DNA of 64,000 bases from Mongoliitalea lutea (lineage in GTDB: Bacteria; Bacteroidota; Bacteroidia; Cytophagales; Cyclobacteriaceae): assembly GCF_014652135.1 (NCBI RefSeq), contig NZ_BMYF01000005.1, positions 1 through 64,000 on the forward strand, written 5' to 3'. Numbering within the stretch: position 1 is the stretch's first letter; every line of letters starts with the position of its first letter. The translations under genes and the position numbers were made by a program. Positions 27,110 through 36,192 of this stretch are shown here, piece by piece. The notes below the pieces were generated by a model that worked only from the letters and a program-made list of their open reading frames with translations, searched no databases and was not told the origin of the DNA.

Positions 27110-29056
27110 TTAAGTCATGGACTTCATCCACAATTTAAAATTGAGAATTCTCCAAATTTCAAAATTAAAATCTTTGGCATAATTTTGCATTTGATCAAGC
27201 GTTTGAAGGCTTTCCATGTCATTAATTAGCCCTTCAGTATCTATAGATTTTTTCAGTTGATCTACAAACCAATCTTTACCATCTTCCCGAAGCCACCTTT
27301 CTTCAGCAGATACAAAGCCCATTTTATCCCTACGATCAAGAATCTCGTCAGGCACGAGCCCTCTGAAAGAATGTCTAAGAATATATTTTCTTTCACCGTT
27401 TCTGTAAATGAGATTTTCGGGAAGACTATGCGTAAATTCAATTAATCTATAATCCATAAATGGCGTTCTACTTTCAACTGAAAATGCCATACTATTTCTA
27501 TCCTCGTATCTCAATAATGAAGGTAAAGGAGAAAAATACAATTGATTATACAAATTTGCTCTCAATGATTTAAAATTACCTGGATACATTTTGAAACCAT
27601 TATTATTTAACCAATTTGGCGGTGTTAGTATTCCCGGCCTATAATTTTCCGGGAAAAGATTTTTGATTTTATTAGGAAGGTGATACTGAAGAGCCCCAAG
27701 TAAGAATCCCTTTGGATAAACGCCAAACCTAACTTTATAACTGTCAATCTCCCTTAATAAATCATTCAACCGAAAACTATTGAGTAATCCTGTGTATAAA
27801 GGAAGGTCATTTCCACCATATCCTGCCAATTGCTCGTCTGCGCCTTGTCCATCAATCATCACTGTAAGTCCTGCCTTTCTCGCTTGCTCAAAGACCGACC
27901 ATTGACTAAACTGGCTGGTACTTCCAAATGGATAATCCATATGCCAAATCAATTTCTCAAGATCATTTGTTAACTTCTCAAAGTCTGGAAAAATTTTATG
28001 TGATTTTGATTGAGTAGCACGAATAACAAGGTCTGCAAACTTTGACTCATCAAATCTTAAATCTTTGCTGCAACTTGTGACCGTTTCGAGTACTTTGCCC
28101 TGATTAGCCTCCTCATTTAATAACTGTCTCATGATACATACTATAGCACTACTGTCTAAGCCTCCACTAAGCGCACTTCCTACAGGAACATCACTCCTAA
28201 GTCTCAACCTTACAGCATCTTTCAATAGTCTTTCAAATTCCTCGACAGCATCAGATTGACTTCCATTAAACGCCTTATATCGTAATTTGTACCAATTATG
28301 TTTTCTATAATTAGCTGGATCATTGATATTTAGTTCTATATAATGTCCCGGCTCTAATTGAAAAATCGACTGTTCAAATGTCTCTTTGGAATGATCTAAA
28401 AACCCAAAGCCAAGATAATCAAAAGCAATTTGATGATTTAATTGAAACTTGTAATCGGGCAGTACCCTTAACTGCTTTACTTCTGATACAAATGCACAAT
28501 AATTTTCATTGAAAGTATAATACAAAGGCTTTACCCCAAATCTATCACGAACGACAAAAAGCTGCTGATTTTTTACATTAAGTAATAAAAAAGCAAACAT
28601 GCCATTGAACCTTTGAAGTGCATCGACGCCCCATTCGTCCCAAGCCTGAATAATTACCTCCGTATCTGATTGAGTTTGAAACTTCCTACCTAAACCGATA
28701 AGAGTATCCTTAATTTCGAGGTAATTATACACTTCTCCATTAAAGCTGATAACCCAATCATTGAATCTCATGGGCTGATGTCCAAGTGGACTCAAATCTA
28801 AAATCGATAATCTCTTATGACCTAAGGCAATCTTGAAACGATCATTTTGAATAAAATCCAAATCAAAAAATTCAATACTCCCTTGGGCAGTAGTATGGTC
28901 AGCAAGCACCTTTCCATTATTATCATCACCAAGAATAAAATAACCTGAATCATCAGGCCCTCGATGATTTATAATGGAAGTGGCTTCCACCAAATGCTTA
29001 CCAGTTACTTCTTTGGAATTTCTCCTTAAATTAATTACTCCAATTATTCCGCACAC
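27110..29056 (-). CDS. asnB: Asparagine synthetase-like amidotransferase, paralogue 3, with glutaminase insertion
   Basis: The protein has 648 residues. Cys2 (MCGIIG), INHRGPDDSG (29-38), FNGEVYN, SDTEVI and the PP-loop SGGLDSS at 297-303 show both active sites. Compared with paralogues 1, 2 and 4 it carries an extra segment of about 30-40 residues (43-80, ending ALGHKRLS) inside the glutaminase domain, rich in Asp. DGQGADEQLAGYGG follows in the synthetase domain. It overlaps the upstream gene by 13 bases. The function is as for the other paralogues: probable amidation of a sugar carboxylate (inference). Confidence 0.88.
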   Translation of the reverse strand: MCGIIGVINLRRNSKEVTGKHLVEATSIINHRGPDDSGYFILGDDNNGKVLADHTTAQGSIEFFDLDFIQNDRFKIALGHKRLSILDLSPLGHQPMRFNDWVISFNGEVYNYLEIKDTLIGLGRKFQTQSDTEVIIQAWDEWGVDALQRFNGMFAFLLLNVKNQQLFVVRDRFGVKPLYYTFNENYCAFVSEVKQLRVLPDYKFQLNHQIAFDYLGFGFLDHSKETFEQSIFQLEPGHYIELNINDPANYRKHNWYKLRYKAFNGSQSDAVEEFERLLKDAVRLRLRSDVPVGSALSGGLDSSAIVCIMRQLLNEEANQGKVLETVTSCSKDLRFDESKFADLVIRATQSKSHKIFPDFEKLTNDLEKLIWHMDYPFGSTSQFSQWSVFEQARKAGLTVMIDGQGADEQLAGYGGNDLPLYTGLLNSFRLNDLLREIDSYKVRFGVYPKGFLLGALQYHLPNKIKNLFPENYRPGILTPPNWLNNNGFKMYPGNFKSLRANLYNQLYFSPLPSLLRYEDRNSMAFSVESRTPFMDYRLIEFTHSLPENLIYRNGERKYILRHSFRGLVPDEILDRRDKMGFVSAEERWLREDGKDWFVDQLKKSIDTEGLINDMESLQTLDQMQNYAKDFNFEIWRILNFKLWMKSMT

Positions 29057-30291
29057 AGTCCTATTTTTAAATAATTTTTAAAATGAATCTTTACGTTTGT
29101 TTCCCATGAAAAATAATCACGAGCAGTTTCTAAAGCTTTGATTTTTCTGTCCAGCCTATTCGTACTTTGCAAATAAGTCAAGCACCTCTTAGCTTCTTCA
29201 AAAAAATCACCTCCTATTAAATCTATGTTTATAATTGAATCAGATTCCACTTGAACACCACCAAGTCCATTAGAAACTACCACTGGGACAGATGCAGACA
29301 AATACTCTCCAAGCTTAACCGGTTGTGCCATCAAATTTACAACATTTGGTTTTCTCAATAACAACCCTAAATCCATCATTTTGGAATAATTAATTACTTG
29401 CTTTTGAGGAGCCGTCAAAATATCAAAGCGAGAGCTGTCAAAATTAAATTCAGTAATTTTTTTCTCCATTTCAGCCACTTGATGAGTTACAAAAAGCAAG
29501 TGCACCCTACTATCCAATTCCAATAAGGCTTGCATGAAAGGAAGGACAATATCATCTAAATTTTGATACGAAGCAGTTCCTCCAAGATAACCAATCACAA
29601 ACTTTTCCTTCAGTTTAGAAAATTGGTTTTCGCTTTGGTTAAAAAAATCTAAACTTTCTTCTTTTAATTTTGTCGCACAGGGCACAACCCAGACAGGTTT
29701 TTGAACTTGAATGTGGTTTTTTAAAAAATCAGCCAAATTTGGAGATACTGTGCAAACTCCGTCCGCCATCCCAAGATTAAATTTTAACTTTTTTAAAAGT
29801 TCTACCGATAATGCATGGTTGTACATTTCAGAAACTTCCATAACTTCGATACCACTCAATAAAAGCTTCTCAGCTGGCCAAATTCCTCTAACATCTGCTA
29901 CAAATTTATCTTCTGGAAAACCATTTTTCAGAAACTTAAACTGGGGAATAAGGCTATCACCTCTAAAGTGCCAAATCGCAAAGCTACCGGATAAACTCTT
30001 GCGAAAAAGGTAAAGAAAAATCTGTCTAGGAAAATGATTTAATCTACTAACTCCCGGTACGAAATGAATCTTAATATTTTTAAACCTCTCATTTAATTGA
30101 GCCTTATAAGACTGATAATTCGACTTAAAGTAGTTTCGAAGTGAAAGAGGAATGAGTACATGAACTTCTAAAGATTCTTGGTGATCTAAATTTTGAGCTT
30201 GAATATTGGCTTGTTCAAAAACCTGACTTGCTACCAAAGGGGTAAACAATTCTTCTTCATCACAAACAAAAATTAAACTAAACTTTCCCAT
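29044..30291 (-). CDS. Divergent GT4-like glycosyltransferase
   Basis: The 415-residue protein has a GT-B layout: AIWHFRGD and VADVRGIWPAE in the first half, and FVIGYLGGTASYQNLDDI and LGEYLSASVPVVVSNGLG in the second. The canonical donor-site E-x7-E is changed to QPVKLGEYLSASVPV, as in some WbuB-like enzymes. It overlaps paralogue 3 AsnB by 13 bases and the next transferase by 14. It is probably functional but is the least canonical of the set. Confidence 0.75.
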   Translation of the reverse strand: MGKFSLIFVCDEEELFTPLVASQVFEQANIQAQNLDHQESLEVHVLIPLSLRNYFKSNYQSYKAQLNERFKNIKIHFVPGVSRLNHFPRQIFLYLFRKSLSGSFAIWHFRGDSLIPQFKFLKNGFPEDKFVADVRGIWPAEKLLLSGIEVMEVSEMYNHALSVELLKKLKFNLGMADGVCTVSPNLADFLKNHIQVQKPVWVVPCATKLKEESLDFFNQSENQFSKLKEKFVIGYLGGTASYQNLDDIVLPFMQALLELDSRVHLLFVTHQVAEMEKKITEFNFDSSRFDILTAPQKQVINYSKMMDLGLLLRKPNVVNLMAQPVKLGEYLSASVPVVVSNGLGGVQVESDSIINIDLIGGDFFEEAKRCLTYLQSTNRLDRKIKALETARDYFSWETNVKIHFKNYLKIGLCAE

Positions 30292-31519
30292 ACAAAATGT
30301 TTAAAACTTTTTCAGCATTAACCTTATAATCACCCCATTCCTTCACGATAAACTCTCTGGCTGTTTGTGCAATTTCCTTACGAAGATCACCATTCAAAAG
30401 CAACTCGATGGCTTCTCTCACCTCAGCGGAATTTTTAGGATTGATCAAAACCCCTGTTCTCATATGTTCAATCAATTCAGGATGTCCACAAACATTTGTT
30501 GTAATTACAGCACATCCACATGCCATAGCCTCTACTACAGCATTGGCAATGCCCTCCCAATAAGATGGGAGACAAAAAATATCTGCTGCTTGGTAATACT
30601 GCACAACTTCATCCGGTTTTACACTTCCTAAATCAATAAAATTATCTTTAAGTCCATTATCTGAAACCAACTGTTGTAAATCTAAATCAGGAGGTCCTGC
30701 ATATATACCCACTAAGGAAAAATCAACTCCTTTGGATTTTAATTGTCCACAAGCTTCCAAAAGTTCTACCCATCCCTTCCTTCTTAAAACGGTACCAACA
30801 GTCAGAATTATTGTTTTTTGAGGTAGATTGAGCTTGTTTTTTAATAAAGTTTTTGAAATACCGGAAGGTTGAAAGTAAGTGTGATTCACTCCTCTTCTTA
30901 CAACCTTGTAATTAACATCTTCATTTATTAGTGTATTTATTTCTTTTCCCAGGTAATCTGCTACTGTTAATGAAAAATCAGCACTTTTCCACATTTCTTT
31001 GAGAGCTCTAAAATTCTGCTCACGTTCTTTAGGCCAAATTAAGGCATCATCACCAACAGCTAAAATGGCACATTTTACACCTAGCTCTTTTGCAGCCTTT
31101 AAAACAAGCCTAGATTCGGGAAGCCATTGCGAGTAAAATACATCCAATTCAGCATCAAGTAAAATGTTATTTTTTTTAAAAAAACTTATGACGGCATCAA
31201 CATATCTTTCTTCGTATGTTCTCTTAAAAAAACGACTAGGCTTGGGAGATTTAATCTTAGGGTGATGAACTTTAATACCATCTAAAACCCTTTCTGATGG
31301 AAAATTTAATTTAGCTGAATCACGCCAAGAATGGTCAATAAGATAAAAAGGAAAAGGGGGATATCCCTCAATTGGGATAATTACTTGGATGGCAACTCCT
31401 AACTCCTGTAATGCCACATATTGTCTATGACCAAAAATCCCTGTTGAAGGCAAGCCTTTTTCTGGATATGGATAAAAAGAAGGGAAAGCCCAAATCCTCA
31501 TTACCTTGTCAATTGACAT
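30278..31519 (-). CDS. Glycosyltransferase family 4
   Basis: A GT4 enzyme of up to 413 residues, with MRIWAFPSFYPYPEKGLPST at the start of the fold, ILAVGDDALIW, TVGTVLRRKGWVELLEA, and the donor block PSYWEGIANAVVEAMACGCA with E-x7-E. The first ATG (31519) overlaps the AsnB stop by 11 bases; a second ATG at 31501 begins exactly at the first beta strand and leaves a 7-base gap, so it is an equally good start. The specificity is unknown. Confidence 0.86.
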   Translation of the reverse strand: MSIDKVMRIWAFPSFYPYPEKGLPSTGIFGHRQYVALQELGVAIQVIIPIEGYPPFPFYLIDHSWRDSAKLNFPSERVLDGIKVHHPKIKSPKPSRFFKRTYEERYVDAVISFFKKNNILLDAELDVFYSQWLPESRLVLKAAKELGVKCAILAVGDDALIWPKEREQNFRALKEMWKSADFSLTVADYLGKEINTLINEDVNYKVVRRGVNHTYFQPSGISKTLLKNKLNLPQKTIILTVGTVLRRKGWVELLEACGQLKSKGVDFSLVGIYAGPPDLDLQQLVSDNGLKDNFIDLGSVKPDEVVQYYQAADIFCLPSYWEGIANAVVEAMACGCAVITTNVCGHPELIEHMRTGVLINPKNSAEVREAIELLLNGDLRKEIAQTAREFIVKEWGDYKVNAEKVLNILYGKV

Positions 31520-33368
31520 TCGTAGAAATTGAAATATTTTTAGAATGGAAATTTGCTAAAGCTACCAGACTAAACAAAAAATCGGGGTGAAGCTTTTTAT
31601 ATTCACTTACATCTTTGATTTCTGCAATTACACGTTTATTAAGAAACGGAATTTGTTCCAAAAGTTCCATTGCTTGATCAATGGTTACTTGTGTTTTTAA
31701 ATCTGATTCCAACAAAGAATTAATTGGTGAACTAAAACCTGTCTTTTTCCTATTAGCAATAGCTCCTCCAAGTTTCAATTCAACCAATTTTCTTAATATC
31801 CATTTACCAACACCATCTTTAATTTTAAATGAAGCGGGCATAGTAAACGAAAATTCCACTAATCTATGATCTAATAAAGGAACTCGACCCTCAATACCAT
31901 TATGCATCGTAAACCGGTCTGATTTAAATAGCATTTCATGTACTAAGGTTGTTTTGATGTCTGTATACAACATCTTATGAATCAAATCAGCATTAGGTAG
32001 CTTATTCCATATTTTCTCCAATCTTGCCTTATACCTATTCACATCTACTTTAGATTGAAGATCAGGACTCAATAAATTAAGAGCTACAATTTCGCTATTG
32101 ACAATATAACGATCAGCATATTTGAGATAATCAGGTCTCTTATAATACCAATCTAGTTTTTTAAAGTTCTCTATTTTTACGGTGTTTGATAAAAAATTGA
32201 CTACCGGACAACGAAGCTTTACCGGAACAAATCGTAAACTCCTGGGTTCATAAAATGGTCTATGTCTATCATAGCCAGCAAATAACTCATCTCCTCCATC
32301 ACCACTAAGCACTACTTTCACTTTCTTACTTGCTAATTCAGAAACCCTTGATAAATTCAAACCACTTGCAATCCCAAATGGTTGATCTATACTCTGATAA
32401 TGCCTTTCAAATCCACTAAAAAAATCATTTTTCAAGAAATGAAGTTCATGTGGAATTTGTAAATTCTCCGCAAGTATTTTGGATGCTTCACTTTCATCCT
32501 GTACTTCACCTGGGAAGCCTAGAGTAAATGCGGTAACTTTTTGATCATTTTTGGCAGAAAAATAAGTAATCAAACTTGAATCAATTCCAGCCGAAAGAAA
32601 ACACCCAACGGGAACATCTGCAACTAGGTGATCCCCAATAATTTCTAAAAGTTGCTTTTCAAGTTCTGAGAGCCATTGCTTCTCTGTTTTTCTAAAATCT
32701 GGTAAATATTGTACATCCCAATACTGTTCGATATTAACCTCACCAGCGTTAAAGACCAAAAAATTCCCAGGTTCAAGCGCCTTAATTGATTTAAACCAAG
32801 TATTTGGCTCGGGCACTGAACCAAATAAAAAATATTCAAAAACAGATGTTTCGTCTAAGTCGTGTTCAATCTTTAACGCCTTAACTAAAGGATTGATTTC
32901 AGAACAAAAGCCAAGGTTTTGACCGTTGAAATAGTAATATAAAGGCTTTATTCCAAGCCTATCCCTAACAAGCCATAACTCATCACAAGTCGCGTCCCAA
33001 ATTGCGAAGGCAAACATTCCGATAAGTTTTTCAACAGTCTTTTTTTTATCTTTTTCAAAATGTTCGTACAAATGCAATATAACCTCAGAATCTGAATTTG
33101 AACTAAATTGATGTCCTTCATTCAAAAGTAGTTCCCTTATTTCTTGATAATTATACACTTCCCCATTACAAATAATGGCTAATGTTTTATCTTCATTGTA
33201 TAATGGTTGAATACCATTAGCACTAAGGTCTATGATTGAAAGTCTTGTATGAAAAAGTGTCACCTTTTCATTTTCAAAGTGCCCAGCACCATCTTTTCCT
33301 CTATGCTGTATTAAAAAGTCCGAGAAACTATCTATAAGATTAGAAGTAAATCCTGCTATGCCACACAT
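31509..33368 (-). CDS. asnB: Asparagine synthetase-like amidotransferase, paralogue 4 (variant motifs)
   Basis: The protein has 619 residues with Cys2 (MCGIAG), CNGEVYN (67-73) and NSDSEV in the glutaminase domain, and SGDGGDELFAGYDRHRP in the synthetase domain. Two motifs depart from the other copies: HRGKDGAG (22-29) instead of HRGPDDSG, and the PP-loop SAGIDSS (259-265) instead of SGGxDSS. Both changes are conservative enough to leave activity open. It follows the GT2 gene by three bases and overlaps the GT4 gene by 11. It is the most divergent of the four paralogues. Confidence 0.86.
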   Translation of the reverse strand: MCGIAGFTSNLIDSFSDFLIQHRGKDGAGHFENEKVTLFHTRLSIIDLSANGIQPLYNEDKTLAIICNGEVYNYQEIRELLLNEGHQFSSNSDSEVILHLYEHFEKDKKKTVEKLIGMFAFAIWDATCDELWLVRDRLGIKPLYYYFNGQNLGFCSEINPLVKALKIEHDLDETSVFEYFLFGSVPEPNTWFKSIKALEPGNFLVFNAGEVNIEQYWDVQYLPDFRKTEKQWLSELEKQLLEIIGDHLVADVPVGCFLSAGIDSSLITYFSAKNDQKVTAFTLGFPGEVQDESEASKILAENLQIPHELHFLKNDFFSGFERHYQSIDQPFGIASGLNLSRVSELASKKVKVVLSGDGGDELFAGYDRHRPFYEPRSLRFVPVKLRCPVVNFLSNTVKIENFKKLDWYYKRPDYLKYADRYIVNSEIVALNLLSPDLQSKVDVNRYKARLEKIWNKLPNADLIHKMLYTDIKTTLVHEMLFKSDRFTMHNGIEGRVPLLDHRLVEFSFTMPASFKIKDGVGKWILRKLVELKLGGAIANRKKTGFSSPINSLLESDLKTQVTIDQAMELLEQIPFLNKRVIAEIKDVSEYKKLHPDFLFSLVALANFHSKNISISTNVN

Positions 33369-33371
33369 ACG

Positions 33372-34247
33372 CTATTTCAAAAATTTTTTATACTCTTTAG
33401 ATATATAATTTAGTAATCCAAAAATCGTTTTTCGCAAAGGAAAAAACAATGATGCTCTGTTAAAATTGAGAAACTTTAATTGAATTACCCAATCAAACAT
33501 ATGATTTTTCCCATAAAAATGACTCATGGTTTTAAAAAAATTTTTACTAATTAAATCATTTGTTGAGCTTGAATAATACGAGTTTTCCAAAATCCTATAA
33601 TTACAGAGAACATCTGCCATTCCTTTGCAGGCAAACTTCTCGGACAACCTTAAATTCATTTGATAATCTTCAAAAGGAATGGTTTCATCATATCCTCCAA
33701 TATTCTTTATACAATCAAGTTTATATAGAACAGTTGGAGCTCTCAAAAAATAATTTATAAACAACAATTCAAAAATTCTGCCTGATGGAAAGTCATCATC
33801 TGTATTCCAACCGCTATTTTGGTAAAAATTTGCTTTATTTATAAACTCACTATTTGCGTCAATAAACCTATAGTTTCCATATACAAATGCAAGTGAGTCA
33901 GATGAACTCTCAAATACTTTTACTTGCTTTTCTATTTTATCAGAAACCATCACATCATCGCAAGAAATCATCTGAAAGTACTTTCCTTTAAAATGTTTAA
34001 TAGCATAATTTAAAGCAGGGCAAATACCTACATTTTGCTCATTAAAAACTACCCTAACATTCTTGTCATGATGATTATGGATCCATTCATTAATTTTTTC
34101 TTTGGAATTATCTGACGATGCATTGTCAATAATCATCAACTCTATATTTCTATAGGATTGGTTAATTATACTATCAAGCGTTTCAACAAGAAACTGCTCA
34201 TGATTATAACATAATGCAACGATAGAGACAAGAGGAGAACTATTCAC
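33372..34247 (-). CDS. Glycosyltransferase family 2
   Basis: A GT-A transferase of 291 residues. It has [30 protein letters not shown] and, in place of the usual DxD, the motif SCDDVM near residue 96. [14 protein letters not shown] marks the acceptor side. It overlaps the aminotransferase gene by eight bases, which places it with the amino-deoxysugar genes. Transfer of that sugar is plausible but is inference. Confidence 0.83.
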   Translation of the reverse strand: MNSSPLVSIVALCYNHEQFLVETLDSIINQSYRNIELMIIDNASSDNSKEKINEWIHNHHDKNVRVVFNEQNVGICPALNYAIKHFKGKYFQMISCDDVMVSDKIEKQVKVFESSSDSLAFVYGNYRFIDANSEFINKANFYQNSGWNTDDDFPSGRIFELLFINYFLRAPTVLYKLDCIKNIGGYDETIPFEDYQMNLRLSEKFACKGMADVLCNYRILENSYYSSSTNDLISKNFFKTMSHFYGKNHMFDWVIQLKFLNFNRASLFFPLRKTIFGLLNYISKEYKKFLK

Positions 34248-35349
34248 TAAAAAAACCTTTAATAGTAGTTACTACATGATTAATCTGATTTTCATTCATG
34301 CCAGGCCAAATGGGTAGGCTTAAACTTGAATCCGCAAGTTCTTCAGCTATAGGGAAATCACCCTTTTTGTGGCCTAAATGTTTATATGCATTTTGAAGAT
34401 GTGGAGGTATTGGATAGTGAATAAGTGTTCCAACACCATTTTTTTCCAAATGTGCTTTCAATTGATCTCGCTTGGTTGTTCTAATCACAAAAAGATGATA
34501 CACATGAGAACTTTGCTCAGCTGTAACAGGCAGGATAATTTCTTTTAAATCTTTTAATTGATCTGTATAAACTGCTGCAATTTCCTTTCTTTCCTCAGTC
34601 CATTGCATTAAATACTGAAGCTTAACAGATAAAAAGGCAGCTTGAATTTCATCTAATCTCATGTTAAACCCCATATGTTCGTTTTTATACTTTTCAGTAG
34701 AACCATAATTTCTAAAAGAACGAACCAGAGATGCAAGATCTGAATTATTTGTCGTTATGGCACCCGCATCACCTAGAGCACCCAAGTTTTTACCTGGATA
34801 AAAACTTGTGGCATTAATATCTCCCCAAGCCCCAGTAAGTTTATCTTTATATGTTGCCCCATGTGCTTGCGCATTATCCTCTACAACAAATAAGCTATGC
34901 CTACTTGCAACTTCCATAATTTTATCCATTTCACAAGCCTGTCCATATAAATGTACCGGCATAATTGCCTTAGAAGCGGGTGTAATTGCCGACTCAATAT
35001 TAGCAGGACATATATTGTATGTTTGGTAATCAGGTTCTACAAAAACAGGTTTCGCCCCAAGGTGCGTAATTGCAAGCACCGTGGCAATGTATGTATTGGA
35101 TGGTACAATTACTTCATCCCCTTCCTTAATTCCTAAAACTTTTAATGAAAGAATGAGACCATCCAATCCATTGCTAAGACCAACAGTGTGCTCTACACGA
35201 TTGAAATCAGAATATTCTTTTTCGAATTTAGAAAGGTTTTCACCAAGAATATACCAATAGCTATCATAGACACGCTCAAACTCCTTAGTGATTTGATTTT
35301 TAATGGCCAAATGCTGATGTTCAAAATTGAGAAAAGGAACTAACATCAT
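34240..35349 (-). CDS. dTDP-3-keto-6-deoxyhexose aminotransferase, FdtB/QdtB-like
   Basis: A DegT/DnrJ/EryC1/StrS aminotransferase of 369 residues. The PLP lysine is K187 in [14 protein letters not shown], with [10 protein letters not shown] (D158) before it. The opening [14 protein letters not shown] and the [14 protein letters not shown] block match FdtB/QdtB enzymes, which place an amino group at C3 of a dTDP-3-keto-6-deoxyhexose. The two genes immediately upstream encode FdtA/QdtA-type ketoisomerases that make this substrate, so context strongly supports the assignment. Whether the product is Fuc3N or Qui3N cannot be told. Confidence 0.83.
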   Translation of the reverse strand: MMLVPFLNFEHQHLAIKNQITKEFERVYDSYWYILGENLSKFEKEYSDFNRVEHTVGLSNGLDGLILSLKVLGIKEGDEVIVPSNTYIATVLAITHLGAKPVFVEPDYQTYNICPANIESAITPASKAIMPVHLYGQACEMDKIMEVASRHSLFVVEDNAQAHGATYKDKLTGAWGDINATSFYPGKNLGALGDAGAITTNNSDLASLVRSFRNYGSTEKYKNEHMGFNMRLDEIQAAFLSVKLQYLMQWTEERKEIAAVYTDQLKDLKEIILPVTAEQSSHVYHLFVIRTTKRDQLKAHLEKNGVGTLIHYPIPPHLQNAYKHLGHKKGDFPIAEELADSSLSLPIWPGMNENQINHVVTTIKGFFSE

Positions 35350-35360
35350 GTAATTATTTT

Positions 35361-35783
35361 TTAATTATGAGTATTTTTATAGTTCAAAAAATCTTTATAA
35401 TCCCTAAGATAGTCATCTTCTTCATAAATATCAGAAGCTAGCACCATACAGATTGAGCCTCCTGAAAAATTCACTAACTCTGCCCATATTCCAGGAGGAA
35501 CGTGAAGTGCTGTATTTGGTTGATTTAAATAAAATGTTCTTTTCATTTTCCCATCATCAACTATAACATCAAAGCTACCAGTGGACGCCAAAATCACCTG
35601 ATGCAAAGAAATATGTGCATGTTGCCCTCTCGATACACCACTTGGAATATCATACAGATAAAAAATCCTTTTAATTTCAAATGGCACTTCCTGTAAATTA
35701 TTTACAGCGGTTATTCTCCCATTAAAATTATTGATTTTCTTTAGATCAAGGACAGAACAATCAAAAATAGTACTAGTTTTCAT
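35361..35783 (-). CDS. FdtA/QdtA-type dTDP-sugar 3,4-ketoisomerase, HAH copy (cupin)
   Basis: A single-domain cupin of 140 residues. It has [20 protein letters not shown], with H55 and H57 forming the HxH pair expected in the active site, and [13 protein letters not shown]-like strands after it. FdtA/QdtA enzymes move the keto group of dTDP-4-keto-6-deoxyglucose from C4 to C3. The open frame reaches back to 35861, but that would overlap the preceding homologue by 89 bases; the ATG at 35783 (MKTSTIF) aligns with the normal family start and overlaps by 11. The aminotransferase gene follows by 11 bases. Confidence 0.82.
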   Translation of the reverse strand: MKTSTIFDCSVLDLKKINNFNGRITAVNNLQEVPFEIKRIFYLYDIPSGVSRGQHAHISLHQVILASTGSFDVIVDDGKMKRTFYLNQPNTALHVPPGIWAELVNFSGGSICMVLASDIYEEDDYLRDYKDFLNYKNTHN

Positions 35784-36192
35784 AATGCAGATGTTTGAAT
35801 TCTTCAAAATCTCTAATATAATCATTGGAGTCAAACAATGCACTTGACAAGTGTAATCCATGTGAATTAGTAGAAAAGTTCTCCATATGTCTCCATGTCA
35901 TAGGCGGTATGTATAGACCAAAAAAAGACCTATTCAAGGAATACTTTTCAAAAGATCCATCAGGCAAGGTGATGATTACATCAAAGCTACCGCTCAATGC
36001 AATAATTACTTCATGCTGGAGTTTATATGCATGTCCCCCTCTAATTTCACCACCAGGTACATCATAAGTCCAAAATACCCTATTGATTTCAAATGGTATC
36101 TGATTAGGAGCCTGTAAAAAAGTGAGATTGCCTCGAGGGTCAAGAATTTTGGGAAACTTTAATAATTCAACTTTTGGATAATTCATAAACAT
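35773..36192 (-). CDS. FdtA/QdtA-family cupin, HAY variant
   Basis: A 139-residue cupin homologous to the next gene, with RVFWTYDVPGGEIRGGHAYK: H54 is present, but the second His of the HxH pair is Tyr (Y56). IALSGSFDVII and IPPMTWRHMENF follow as expected. Homologues with HAYK are known to occur beside HAH copies in Bacteroidota glycan loci (recalled, not searched). It may be a ketoisomerase of different stereochemistry or a partner subunit. It overlaps the ABC ATPase gene by 26 bases (20 if the ATG at 36186 is used). Confidence 0.78.
   Translation of the reverse strand: MFMNYPKVELLKFPKILDPRGNLTFLQAPNQIPFEINRVFWTYDVPGGEIRGGHAYKLQHEVIIALSGSFDVIITLPDGSFEKYSLNRSFFGLYIPPMTWRHMENFSTNSHGLHLSSALFDSNDYIRDFEEFKHLHYEN

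Noticed and set aside
15271-33368. The four AsnB genes as assembly duplication
   Set aside because: Their translations differ along their whole length, including motif variants and an insertion, so they are real paralogues.
35361-36192. The two ketoisomerase genes as one gene split by a frameshift
   Set aside because: Each contains a full cupin domain with its own N-terminus and active-site motif, so they are two genes.
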